A program made the position numbers and the translations under genes. Source: JACMLD01 sp044223995 (GTDB taxonomy: Bacteria > Bacteroidota > Bacteroidia > Chitinophagales > Chitinophagaceae). From it: a DNA stretch of 64,000 nucleotides. Where the stretch lies: positions 186,001 through 250,000 of the forward strand of contig JBGALE010000006.1 in assembly GCA_044223995.1 (NCBI GenBank), given 5' to 3'. Position 1 is the first letter of the stretch. Every line of letters starts with the position of its first letter. The notes under the pieces are model-generated. The model saw only the letters and a program-made list of their open reading frames with translations. It ran no database searches and had not been told where the DNA came from. Below are positions 8,878 to 17,602 of this stretch, one piece after another.

Positions 8878-9534
8878 TTATTTTAACAGGTAAGGCAATA
8901 ATACTTCTTTCCAGATGGCATATCCCTTGCTGTTCATGTGCAGGTTATCACTACCGAATAATTCCTTACGCGGCGTTCCGTCTGCATTCATCATTTTATA
9001 ATATACATCTGCATACACTGCCCGTGATTGTTTCTTTAAATAGTTTTTTATCAGCAGGTTTGCCTCCAGCATTTTTGGCATCAGGCGCTGCCTGCTCGGG
9101 CTTGGCTTTATGGAAATAAATACGATGGGAACGGATGGCATTTTTTTCCTGATGATCAAAAATAATTGCTGGAACCGGCTGAATACTGTTGGTACCGATA
9201 CCGTATCTGAAGCAGCAAAATCATTTTCGCCGCAATAGATCACAATTTGTTTGGGCTGATAAGGAAAGATGATATCATTGGCGAAATGAATGACATCGGG
9301 TAGGGAAGAACCGCCAAACCCACGGTTAATAATAGTATACCCGGGGAAATAATCCTGTACATCCTGCCACATCCTGAAAGATGAACTGCCTACAAACAAA
9401 ATAGCATTTTTTGGCGGGAGGTTTTTTTCATCTGCCTTTTTAAAAGCCGCTATCTCGTCGGAAAAAGCAGCCTGTGCTGATGCCGTTGTTGCAAACAGCA
9501 TTGCAATACATAACAGGTGCAGGAATCGTTTCAT
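8878..9534 (-). CDS. SGNH/GDSL-family secreted hydrolase
   Basis: This 218-residue protein has a signal peptide (MKRFLHLLCIAMLFATTASAQ). Block I is 'NAILFVGSSSFRMW' with the catalytic Ser, block II Gly in 'NRGFGGSSLPDV', block III Asn in 'YCGENDFA', and the catalytic Asp-x-x-His near the C-terminus is in 'DNLHMNSKGY'. All SGNH catalytic positions are therefore present. These enzymes usually remove acyl groups from glycans or lipids. Located between the GH3 and GH43-like genes, it probably deacylates the glycan used by this region, but the substrate is not known. Confidence 0.85.
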   Translation of the reverse strand: MKRFLHLLCIAMLFATTASAQAAFSDEIAAFKKADEKNLPPKNAILFVGSSSFRMWQDVQDYFPGYTIINRGFGGSSLPDVIHFANDIIFPYQPKQIVIYCGENDFAASDTVSVPTVFSRFQQLFLIIRKKMPSVPIVFISIKPSPSRQRLMPKMLEANLLIKNYLKKQSRAVYADVYYKMMNADGTPRKELFGSDNLHMNSKGYAIWKEVLLPYLLK

Positions 9535-9552
9535 AAAAAATATTCTTTTCTT

Positions 9553-11301
9553 TTAATCTACTTTAACGACCGGGAATCTTTTTGATACGCCGTTTTCGTT
9601 AATGGCTTCTATCGTGTAATAGTATGTGCGTTTTAAATCCATTCCTTTGTAATAATATTCATTGGCATTGTGCACCATAATACAATTGTACAGTTTATCG
9701 GGTGCGGTTCCAAAATATATATTGTAAGCAAAGGCATTATTCACCGGCGACCATTTAATCCAGGCACTGCGTTTGTCCTTTTCAGTTCGCAATACAATCA
9801 AACTGGTTACAGGATCTGGTTTAGCACCGTTGCCATCACCAAATACGCGCAATCCGCTAATAGCAAATTTACCGGTAGGCATGTGAATATTCTCCAATTT
9901 TATATAACGCGCCTGAACTGGTTGTGCCAGTTCAAGGTATTCGTGCGGAATATCGGTTTTATTATTGCTTTTATCGGCAATTACATTCCATTTCTTACCA
10001 TCAATCGAAGCATATAATTTATACTGGTGAAAAATATTGGGAATCTTTCCCAGGAATGCACTGTCCACATCCTGGTCGGCGTAGTTGATTTGAACAGCAT
10101 TTACCGTACTGATATTTCCCAAATCAGTTTGAATCCATTCTCCTTTGCTGCCCGATGCAGCACTCCAGTAAGTTTTGATGTTTTCATCCACTGCATTGTT
10201 GGGTGCGTAACTGGCATAGGTGGAAGAAACCATTACTGGTTTATTATAGTTCAGCAGCATCCAGCCGGTAAACTGGCTTTGCAAATGATCGGAAGGGCCG
10301 CTGGGCAGGTAATGCGGATAATCGCCAAATGCCGCATTCATATACATCACCCCGTCTTTGTCAAATCCTGCCGGCCAGATACCCAACCTTCTTTCAAAAT
10401 TATTTTTAACAGCAATGGTAATCGTAGATATATGCCAGTAATTGTTCCATTTGTCCTGGTAAGTACTTCCATGACCGGCTCCGCGGGCAAAGCCGCCTGG
10501 CTTGAATGACAAGGGATCCGGTTGTGCCTCAAACGGGCCCAGTGGATTATCGCTGACGGTAACACCATCGGCATATCCGCTGAATTCTGTTCCGGGTGCA
10601 CCAAACTGCAAATAATATTTACCTCCGTGTTTTGTCATCCAGGCGCCTTCGATAAATGGATCTAAAAATGTATTGTCCATGTATTCACCAAACCGCTGCC
10701 AGCCGTAGCGCCAGTCTTCCAGAAAATACATTTCTTTCCGCGTACCGATTGGCTGCAATGTTTTCCGGTTCAGTTGTATGCCGTACAATGGATAGCGGTT
10801 GCTGCTGCCATTGTACATGTACAGTTTACCATCATCATCCAAAAAAATATCAGGGTCCCATCCGCCGATGGCAAATGAATCCACTGCTTCTTTCCATTGA
10901 TTGGCTTTGGGATCGGTACTCATCCACATAGGGAAATTGGAAGAATAAGTGCTTCCAAAAACCAGCATGGTATCGCCCATAACACATACAGCAGGTGCAC
11001 AAAGATCATCGTACACATGATGATACGGTTTTAAAAAAGACCGCGCAATAAAATTCCAGTGCAGCATATCACTGCTCCACCAGTAGCCCCATTGGTTGGT
11101 GCTGAATAAATAGTAATCGCCCTTATACGTAACAATCACCGGATCGGCCGTTGCACGGTGCCTGCCCCATTCACTGAAATTGGGTATGGGCGTATAACCA
11201 TAATCGATATTGATCGGATTGCAATAAGTTTTTTGAGTTTGGGCAGTTGCATTCAAACCAATCAGCAATACTGCACTTATAATAAAAACTAATCCTTTCA
11301 T
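9553..11301 (-). CDS. GH43-like glycoside hydrolase with F5/8-type C domain
   Basis: This 582-residue protein has a signal peptide (MKGLVFIISAVLLIG...TAQ). The five-bladed propeller of GH43 is seen in 'RATADPVI' (first Asp), 'WDPDIFLDDDGKLYMYNG' (second Asp) and 'PFIEGAWMTKHGGKYYL' (Glu). A discoidin/F5/8-type galactose-binding domain follows (about residues 340-480), then a fibronectin-III-like end. Start: ATG 11299-11301, which begins the signal peptide; the frame stays open upstream for 59 more codons, but those do not resemble the family. It is likely periplasmic. GH43 members act on arabinose-, xylose- or galactose-containing glycans; the exact activity cannot be told. It is followed 18 bp later by the SGNH gene, so probably co-transcribed. 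Confidence 0.85.
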   Translation of the reverse strand: MKGLVFIISAVLLIGLNATAQTQKTYCNPINIDYGYTPIPNFSEWGRHRATADPVIVTYKGDYYLFSTNQWGYWWSSDMLHWNFIARSFLKPYHHVYDDLCAPAVCVMGDTMLVFGSTYSSNFPMWMSTDPKANQWKEAVDSFAIGGWDPDIFLDDDGKLYMYNGSSNRYPLYGIQLNRKTLQPIGTRKEMYFLEDWRYGWQRFGEYMDNTFLDPFIEGAWMTKHGGKYYLQFGAPGTEFSGYADGVTVSDNPLGPFEAQPDPLSFKPGGFARGAGHGSTYQDKWNNYWHISTITIAVKNNFERRLGIWPAGFDKDGVMYMNAAFGDYPHYLPSGPSDHLQSQFTGWMLLNYNKPVMVSSTYASYAPNNAVDENIKTYWSAASGSKGEWIQTDLGNISTVNAVQINYADQDVDSAFLGKIPNIFHQYKLYASIDGKKWNVIADKSNNKTDIPHEYLELAQPVQARYIKLENIHMPTGKFAISGLRVFGDGNGAKPDPVTSLIVLRTEKDKRSAWIKWSPVNNAFAYNIYFGTAPDKLYNCIMVHNANEYYYKGMDLKRTYYYTIEAINENGVSKRFPVVKVD

Positions 11302-11323
11302 TAATGACAATTTATTTTTCCTG

Positions 11324-11740
11324 TTATGATCTTTTAAATTGTAGTTTATCCAAACTCCAACTGCCCGGCCCTGCGAATATGAACAGCAATCCAAATAACA
11401 CAAACATAAATGGATGCTGATCATCGTACCAAACCTTTCCATGCCCGATAAAAAAAGCAATATATCCCAATGTACCAATGACGACGATACTTGCCACCCT
11501 TGTTAAAAACCCAAGTACCAGCAGGCAACCGCTCACAAATTCGGCTCCTTTACCAAGGTATACCATTGTAGCCGGTGAAGCCGAATTTTTAAATGAATCC
11601 CAGGTACTGTATTCTTTCATCTTTGCTGCTTCAAAAATTTCTGCGCCGTGATATACCAGGAATATTCCTATGACAATCCTAATCAAACCAATACCGTTAT
11701 TGAGCCAGATGGGCTCTGGTGAAAAAAGAAATTTTTTCAT
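11324..11740 (-). CDS. DoxX-family membrane protein
   Basis: This 138-residue integral membrane protein has four predicted helices (GIGLIRIVIGIFLVYHG; GAEFVSGCLLVLGFL; ASIVVIGTLGYIAFFIG; HPFMFVLFGLLFIFAG). The pattern 'G.GLIRI..G..f..hG' and 'FVSG.LLvLGf.tR.a' fits DoxX. Members have been tied to redox or thiol homeostasis; a specific role here is unknown. The ATG at 11740 is preferred over 11749. The next gene downstream (GH43-like) starts 22 bp later, so the genes are probably co-transcribed. Confidence 0.82.
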   Translation of the reverse strand: MKKFLFSPEPIWLNNGIGLIRIVIGIFLVYHGAEIFEAAKMKEYSTWDSFKNSASPATMVYLGKGAEFVSGCLLVLGFLTRVASIVVIGTLGYIAFFIGHGKVWYDDQHPFMFVLFGLLFIFAGPGSWSLDKLQFKRS

Positions 11741-11824
11741 AGCAAACATTTTTAAAGCCCGGCCAACAGGCCGTAATTTGATTGTTTAATAAAAAGATCG
11801 TTACACACTTTCACATCACTCATC

Positions 11825-13243
11825 TCATTGTAACCATGGACTTTTAAAACCGAGTTTCTTTAGCCCGGATTGCACATCGGGAATTTTCATAAAGAGGTTC
11901 CAGATCAAACCACTCCTGTAATTTTCTATCATCACAACAATGGGGCCCTGGTCAATGGCCAAATGACTTTTTGCATACCAGTTTTGCGTTTCGCTGAACC
12001 CGTCAACAAATCCATAATCGCTCCATATTTTGTTGCCAAGGTCGTAATAAAAATGTTTCAGGGCCTGCATACTGAATTCAGGGGTATAGGGAAAAGAAGA
12101 AAGTGCTGCCGTGGGTTGTATAACTCCCAGGTCTTCCTGCGGGCAATGTGCTACGTATCCTTTATAACTGTCTCCGGCAGTAAGTCCCCAGCAGTTTTCG
12201 CCATAGCCTTTAAACTTATGCGGGTTATCGATGCACCATGCCCGGTTGATTAAGGTATGATTTTTATTTTGTTCCCAGTAATTCGTATGCCAGTCCTGCA
12301 AGCCATGCGGGTCGACGCCCATAAAAGTATAGTGTGCAAAAAATAAAGGGCCGCCATATTCAAACCCCAGTGGCAGTTTAATACCATAATAAGTTTTATC
12401 GTTGATATAGGAAGTACTGTTTACATAACCATTAAAATACACTTCCGGCGCAATGGCATGGGTGGGTGAAGATGCCGACATGATATAAGTGATCAGGCAT
12501 TCATTCCAGCCACGTACTGGAAAGTTCATATCAAAATCATTCCAGGGGCTCCAGTGCCAGTATAATAATGTGTTGCCTCCCTTTGTATGCCAATTCCAGT
12601 TGGCAACGTTCCACAAATTGCTGACACGACTGCGAAAATATTTTTCCAGTGGAGTATCTCCATTAAAATACTCGCGGGCACAAAGCAATCCCATCAGCAG
12701 GTAACTGGTTTCAACAATGTCTGCCCCATCATCCAGTTTTCCAAATGGAATGGTTTTACCAGTTTCTCCATTCATAAAATGCGGGAAGATGCCATGATAA
12801 CTATCTGCCTTATTGAGAAAGTCAACTATTTTTACCAGGCGCTTCAATGCAGTATCCCTTCCTATCCAGTGACGGTGTACGGCTACAATGGTGGAAAGAA
12901 TGCCAAAGCCTGTACCACCAATCGCACACGCTTCGGGGCCATAGGTTCCCTTGCTGAAATTTGGTTCATCGTATGCTTCATTGTTATAGTCCCAGAAATA
13001 ATCGGCGCGGATGGTATTACTTCTTTCGCGCGCTAAACCACTGACCGGGTGACCATAATGCCAGAAGTAACGAAATGTTTGCCGCTGTACCACGTCCAAT
13101 AGCGCGGAATCGTTCAGCCCCTGGATAATTCCAACGGGAGCAATTGAATCGGGAAAGAGTGTTGCTGGCTTTTTATTTTTTTGTGCACAAACAACTGCCA
13201 CGAATAAAAAAACCAACAGTGTTGTAATAACCCGGCGAATCAT
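11825..13243 (-). CDS. GH144-family (glucoamylase-like) beta-1,2-glucanase, copy 1
   Basis: This 472-residue protein has a signal peptide (ending VAVVCAQ). Family hallmarks are shared with the two paralogues downstream: 'QTFRYFWHYGHPVSGLARERSN', 'GGTGFGILS', 'DGADIVETSYLLMGLLCAREYF', 'YWHWSPWNDF', 'RGWNECLI', 'WGLTAGDSYKGY' and 'AIDQGPIVVMIENYRSG'. The fold is an (alpha/alpha)6 barrel (PF10091 'glucoamylase'), and characterised GH144 enzymes from Chitinophaga hydrolyse beta-1,2-glucan. This copy has a slightly longer insert after the ERSNT motif (IRADYFWDYNNEAYDEP). Probably periplasmic. Exo or endo action and exact substrate are inference from the family. Confidence 0.88.
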   Translation of the reverse strand: MIRRVITTLLVFLFVAVVCAQKNKKPATLFPDSIAPVGIIQGLNDSALLDVVQRQTFRYFWHYGHPVSGLARERSNTIRADYFWDYNNEAYDEPNFSKGTYGPEACAIGGTGFGILSTIVAVHRHWIGRDTALKRLVKIVDFLNKADSYHGIFPHFMNGETGKTIPFGKLDDGADIVETSYLLMGLLCAREYFNGDTPLEKYFRSRVSNLWNVANWNWHTKGGNTLLYWHWSPWNDFDMNFPVRGWNECLITYIMSASSPTHAIAPEVYFNGYVNSTSYINDKTYYGIKLPLGFEYGGPLFFAHYTFMGVDPHGLQDWHTNYWEQNKNHTLINRAWCIDNPHKFKGYGENCWGLTAGDSYKGYVAHCPQEDLGVIQPTAALSSFPYTPEFSMQALKHFYYDLGNKIWSDYGFVDGFSETQNWYAKSHLAIDQGPIVVMIENYRSGLIWNLFMKIPDVQSGLKKLGFKSPWLQ

Positions 13244-13275
13244 GCTGAATAATTTTTATCAGATAATATTTTATA

Positions 13276-14514
13276 TCACTTTTTTACCACAATCCACCTG
13301 TTCAAAAAATTATATGGAAACTCAATTACAATTTTATAAAAGCCCGAAGGGATTTTTGTTACATCTATCATGGCAGTTCCTTTTTCTACAGGTGCTGTTC
13401 CTACCAGTTGGTATTCATCCCTGCCACCAGTTTTGAAATGGTTGGTCGTCGTGAGCCAGATTTGGGCCATACCTTTTTTATTGATCGTCTTCCATGCAAC
13501 GGTTATCTTATTATTCGAAAAATGCGCTTCTGCGTTACAGGCAGATACATTTCCTGTCAGAGAAATACCATCCAGTTCATACAATTGTTCTTTCGGAATA
13601 CTGATGTGTAAATAATCTGCCAATGACGGCATGATATCTACGATTGCCGGTGGTTGCCGGAAAAAATAACTGTTTACATGTTTTTCACTGGTTACTATCC
13701 AGGTAGTCCTCTCCCGCTTACCCTGCCCGCCATGATTGTAGCCAGTCGTATCGCGCCCATGATCAGTGGTAATGTAAATGACCCAGTCTTCATTGAATGT
13801 TTTCCTGCGGTATTGTATAGCTTCCCAAATGCGGCCTACCTGTTTGTCCATTTTGGTAACAGCATCATTCAACTGCGGGCTGTTGCCGTAACGGTGGCCC
13901 ATTTCATCCGTATATTCCAAATAAACCCAGGACAAATCCGGCGCTTCTCTTTTTATATAAGCAACTGCGGTATCTGTAACTGCTTCATCGATGAGGTGGT
14001 AGAAATATCCATTCTTATCATGCGGATATTTGACAGTATCGAGTTCTATTCCGTCGAAATAAAAATCCGGTTGCAGGTTTCCTGCTTCTTTCGCTTCACT
14101 GCCGATAAGCTTTGTCCGGTTGTCCAGCCAGGTAGAAAATATGGCTGTTTTCTTTTCCGGGTACTGTGTTTTGAAAAAACGAAATATATTCCAGTAATGA
14201 TAATTGGGGTTTGCGATATTGTTGTCCCAAACATTGTGTTTGTTTACCCAGGTTCCGGTAAGCAGGCTGTTATAACCAACCGCAGATATCGTTGGTGTTT
14301 GTGAATACGTGTTTTTTTCTCCGCCTACATGCGCGCGTGTATAAGCACCGGCTTTACTAATGGTACGAATAGCCGGAAGCGATAATTTTTCAATTACATC
14401 CGCAGGAATACCATCTGCAATGACAAATACGGCTTTTCGTGCTTTCTGTGCATGCAAGCCATATACACAAAAACAAAAAGCGATGAAGGCGGCAAATCGT
14501 TTTAGGGTTATCAT
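13276..14514 (-). CDS. Alkaline-phosphatase-superfamily phosphodiesterase (ENPP-like), periplasmic
   Basis: This 412-residue protein has a signal peptide (ending GLHAQ). Metal and nucleophile motifs of the superfamily are visible: 'VFVIADGIPADV' (Asp), 'YSQTPTISAVGYNSLLTG' (nucleophile Thr/Ser region), 'DEMGHRYG' (Asp/His) and 'ITTDHGRDTTGYNHGG' (Asp-His plus distal His). A small beta-rich domain ends the protein. Such enzymes cleave phosphodiesters. It lies between two GH144 genes with gaps of about 26-32 bp. As cyclic or linear beta-1,2-glucans often carry phosphoglycerol groups, an enzyme removing such groups before glucanase attack is a sensible role, but this is inference. Confidence 0.82.
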   Translation of the reverse strand: MITLKRFAAFIAFCFCVYGLHAQKARKAVFVIADGIPADVIEKLSLPAIRTISKAGAYTRAHVGGEKNTYSQTPTISAVGYNSLLTGTWVNKHNVWDNNIANPNYHYWNIFRFFKTQYPEKKTAIFSTWLDNRTKLIGSEAKEAGNLQPDFYFDGIELDTVKYPHDKNGYFYHLIDEAVTDTAVAYIKREAPDLSWVYLEYTDEMGHRYGNSPQLNDAVTKMDKQVGRIWEAIQYRRKTFNEDWVIYITTDHGRDTTGYNHGGQGKRERTTWIVTSEKHVNSYFFRQPPAIVDIMPSLADYLHISIPKEQLYELDGISLTGNVSACNAEAHFSNNKITVAWKTINKKGMAQIWLTTTNHFKTGGRDEYQLVGTAPVEKGTAMIDVTKIPSGFYKIVIEFPYNFLNRWIVVKK

Positions 14515-14540
14515 GATGCTGAATAAATAAACCCTGGTAA

Positions 14541-15893
14541 CTATTTATTTAACCAGGGACTTTGAAAATCCAGTTTCTTCAATCCTCTTTTTATTTCCGG
14601 GCAACTCATAAATAATTTCCACAACAATCCGGTCCGGTAGTTTTCTATCATAACTACTTCCGGTCCCTGGTCGATAGCGAGGTAGGATTGTGCAAACCAG
14701 TTTTTTGTTTCATTAAATGCGTCCGTAAATCCATTCACGCCCCAGATTTTATTTCCCATTTTATAGTAAAAATATTTTAGCGCCTGCATACTGTACTGCG
14801 GTGTATACGGGAAAGCGGATATAGCTGCTGTAGGGGAAATGGTTCCAAAATCATTGGTGGGCGAATGCGCATTGTATCCATCGTAAGTATCACTGGCAGT
14901 CAATCCCCAGCAGTCAGGACCATACCCTTTAAATCCTTTCGGGTTACGGACACAATGTTCCCGGTTGATTAATGTATGGTTCAGGTTTTGTTCCCAGTAA
15001 TCTGCATAGCGATCTTTTAAGCCACGTGGATCGAGGCCGAGAAAAGAATACTGGGAAAAGAACAATGGGCCACCGTAATCAAAGCCAAGGGGCAGTTTTA
15101 TTCCATAGAAAGTTTTGCCATTTAGAAAGAAATTGCTTTGTGCCCATCCACGATGGTATACTGCATCACTAACGGGATAATTGTCTGCAGAGGCAGCCAG
15201 TACATACATGATTAAACATTCATTAAATCCTCTTACGGGGAAATTCATCGCCCATCCATTATTGGGGCTCCAGTGCCAATACAGCACTTCTTCTCCACCC
15301 TTGGTGAACCAGTTCCACTCTACTTCATTCCACAGCCAGCCGATACGGTTTCGCAATTCATATTCCACCTGGTTATCTCCATTAAAATATTGCCTGGCAC
15401 ATAATAGCCCTTCGAAGAGATAGGATGTTTCGACCAAATCAGCGCCATCATCTTTCCTGCCAAAAGGAATGGTCTTACCTGTTTCCCCATTCATCCAATG
15501 CGGAAACACGCCGTGATAAGAATTAGCCTTCAGCAGGAAGTTGACCATTTTTAATAAATGCCGCGCTGCTGTATCCCTCGTTATCCATTTCCGATCGGTG
15601 GCGGCAACAATTGCCATCACACCAAAACCAGTTCCACCTGTAGTGACTACTTCATTTCCATAATCAAAATCTGTATTGCTCCTTTCCCTTGCCATACCGC
15701 TCACAGGGTGAGCAAAATCCCAGAAATATTTGAACGATTGCTTTTCTACAAGGTCAAGCAATGCGGAATCACTGAGGTTTTGCTGAACAGGAACCAGTAA
15801 AGAACTGGCCGCGGGAGTTTTCTTTTGGCTATATGTATGAACCGTTATACATAAAAAGCCCATTGTCAGCAACCGGATACATGTCTTTTTCAT
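14541..15893 (-). CDS. GH144-family beta-1,2-glucanase, copy 2
   Basis: This 450-residue protein has a signal peptide (MKKTCIRLLTMGFLC...TYSQ). It carries the same motif series as copy 1: 'QSFKYFWDFAHPVSGMARERSN', 'TTGGTGFGVMAI', 'DGADLVETSYLFEGLLCARQYF', 'YWHWSPNNGW', 'RGFNECLI', 'WGLTASDTYDGY' and 'AIDQGPEVVMIENYRTG'. It is closer to copy 3 in the first motif block (KYFWDF) and lacks the insert seen in copy 1. The three copies probably differ in chain-length or linkage preference. Co-transcribed with its neighbours judging by 20-30 bp gaps. Confidence 0.88.
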   Translation of the reverse strand: MKKTCIRLLTMGFLCITVHTYSQKKTPAASSLLVPVQQNLSDSALLDLVEKQSFKYFWDFAHPVSGMARERSNTDFDYGNEVVTTGGTGFGVMAIVAATDRKWITRDTAARHLLKMVNFLLKANSYHGVFPHWMNGETGKTIPFGRKDDGADLVETSYLFEGLLCARQYFNGDNQVEYELRNRIGWLWNEVEWNWFTKGGEEVLYWHWSPNNGWAMNFPVRGFNECLIMYVLAASADNYPVSDAVYHRGWAQSNFFLNGKTFYGIKLPLGFDYGGPLFFSQYSFLGLDPRGLKDRYADYWEQNLNHTLINREHCVRNPKGFKGYGPDCWGLTASDTYDGYNAHSPTNDFGTISPTAAISAFPYTPQYSMQALKYFYYKMGNKIWGVNGFTDAFNETKNWFAQSYLAIDQGPEVVMIENYRTGLLWKLFMSCPEIKRGLKKLDFQSPWLNK

Positions 15894-15912
15894 TCGCAGG
15901 TATAATCTTGTG

Positions 15913-17571
15913 TTATAAATATGGGCTTACAAAACCCAGGTTGTGCATACCAGTTTTTACCTCCGGGCAACTCATAAACAGGTTCCACAACAAACCGCTC
16001 CGGTAATTCTCCACCATCACTATGATTGGTCCCTGGTCAATGGCCAGTGTGCTCCCGGAAAACCAGGCATCTTTCAATGAATAAGAATCATAAAAACCAT
16101 AATCGCTCCAAAGTTTATCACCCAGCTTGTAATAAAAAAATTGCAGCGCTTTCATAGATTGAGCTGGTGTATAGGGAAATGACGACAATGCCGCCGTTGG
16201 CGCAATCACCCCAATATCATTGGTGGGTGAGTTGGCATTGTAACCTCCGGGCACATCACAGGCCGTTAATCCCCAGCTCTGATCGCTGTACCCGTAATAT
16301 CCTTTGGGATTGGAAACACAATAACTATAATTAATCAAAGCATGGTTCTTAGTTTGCCTCGCATAATCGGCGTATGCATCGGTAAGGCTGTTCGGGTTTA
16401 TACCCAAAAACGAATAGTGCGCAAAAAACAACGGGCCTCCCATGGACGGACCTAACGGCAACTGGTAACCGTAATATGTATTATTGTTGGCAAAGCCCGG
16501 GCTTCCGGCCCAGCCGTTATCATACACTGCTTTTGGAATGGCAAATGTTGTGGATGAAGCTGCCATAACATAGGTTATCAACGCTTCATTCCAGCCATGA
16601 ATGGGAAAATTCATATCCCAGTTATAATTCGGACTCCAGTGCCAGTACAATACGTTTTGATTGTTTTGCCGGAACCAGCTCCATTCCACACCATTCCAAA
16701 TGGTATTGATATCGGTACGCAGGTTTGTTTCGCTGATGTCTGCTCCATTAAAATATTGACGGGCGCACAGCAGTCCCTGCATTAAATAAGATGTCTCCAC
16801 CAAATCAGCACCATCATCTTTCTGGCTGAATGGAACTACCACACCGGTATTGCCATTTAACCAATGTGGAAATGCACCATGAAATTTCTGTGCAGTATTT
16901 TTTAAAAAAGCAACAATCGTCTGCATCCTTGCCAATCCCTGTGAACGGGTAATAAAATTCCTGTTTACTGCTGCCAGGATAGACATAACGCCGAAACCGG
17001 AACCGCCTGTTGTAACCACATCACCGGAAGTATTTCTTTCTCTTGCCAAACCGGAAGTTGGGTGACCGAAATCCCAGAAGTATTTAAAGGTTTGTTTTTC
17101 TACGAGGTCAAGCAATGCGCTGTCCGATATCCGGGGGAATTTATCAATTGAATCAACCGCTGTTATAAAATCATAGGAAGCTGCTGACTGCAACTTTACT
17201 TTCTCCTGCGATTGTAAGCCCGTTGTAATATCCAATGAATATTCTGTGATAGAACCCAATGCCGCAGTTGGCTGAATAACCATGGTGCTGTCATTGTTTT
17301 GATAGGTTACGTTATAGGACGCAACCGTTCCGGTCTTTGCAGTCAGTAATACATTTCCGCCGACGAGGCTTTTATCTATTTTTGATGAAAAGGAAACTTT
17401 TATAACCGGCGATGAACTGATATTGATAGATGGTGTTTGAAATACCTGGCCGTTAATAGAACTGCTCAGCACTTTAAAAACACCGGGCGATGGCGGCGCC
17501 GGCGATGAGCCTTTGCTGCAGGCCGCTGCTATCAGTATCACACATGAACCTGTAAATAAGAATCGCATCAT
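15913..17571 (-). CDS. GH144-family glucanase copy 3: lipoprotein with N-terminal Ig-like domain
   Basis: This 552-residue protein differs from the other copies. It starts with a lipobox (LIAAAC, Cys18) and so is a lipoprotein, and residues about 30-140 form a beta-sandwich resembling the bacterial Ig-like Big_5 type (SSPVIKVSFSSKIDKSLVGG, 'MVIQPTAALGSITEYSLDI'). The GH144 domain then follows with 'QTFKYFWDFGHPTSGLARERN', 'DGADLVETSYLMQGLLCARQYF' and 'AIDQGPIIVMVENYRSG'. The lipid anchor suggests it may sit at the outer membrane, perhaps on the surface, cutting long polymer before uptake while copies 1 and 2 act in the periplasm. That division of labour is inferred from signal types only. Confidence 0.88.
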   Translation of the reverse strand: MMRFLFTGSCVILIAAACSKGSSPAPPSPGVFKVLSSSINGQVFQTPSINISSSPVIKVSFSSKIDKSLVGGNVLLTAKTGTVASYNVTYQNNDSTMVIQPTAALGSITEYSLDITTGLQSQEKVKLQSAASYDFITAVDSIDKFPRISDSALLDLVEKQTFKYFWDFGHPTSGLARERNTSGDVVTTGGSGFGVMSILAAVNRNFITRSQGLARMQTIVAFLKNTAQKFHGAFPHWLNGNTGVVVPFSQKDDGADLVETSYLMQGLLCARQYFNGADISETNLRTDINTIWNGVEWSWFRQNNQNVLYWHWSPNYNWDMNFPIHGWNEALITYVMAASSTTFAIPKAVYDNGWAGSPGFANNNTYYGYQLPLGPSMGGPLFFAHYSFLGINPNSLTDAYADYARQTKNHALINYSYCVSNPKGYYGYSDQSWGLTACDVPGGYNANSPTNDIGVIAPTAALSSFPYTPAQSMKALQFFYYKLGDKLWSDYGFYDSYSLKDAWFSGSTLAIDQGPIIVMVENYRSGLLWNLFMSCPEVKTGMHNLGFVSPYL

Positions 17572-17602
17572 ACCTTCTCGTTTTATTTCAAAATAAATGC
17601 AG

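Noticed and set aside
13654..14304. 216-codon plus-strand frame antisense to the phosphodiesterase
   Set aside because: The opposite frame has clear catalytic motifs; the antisense product has no domain or start context.
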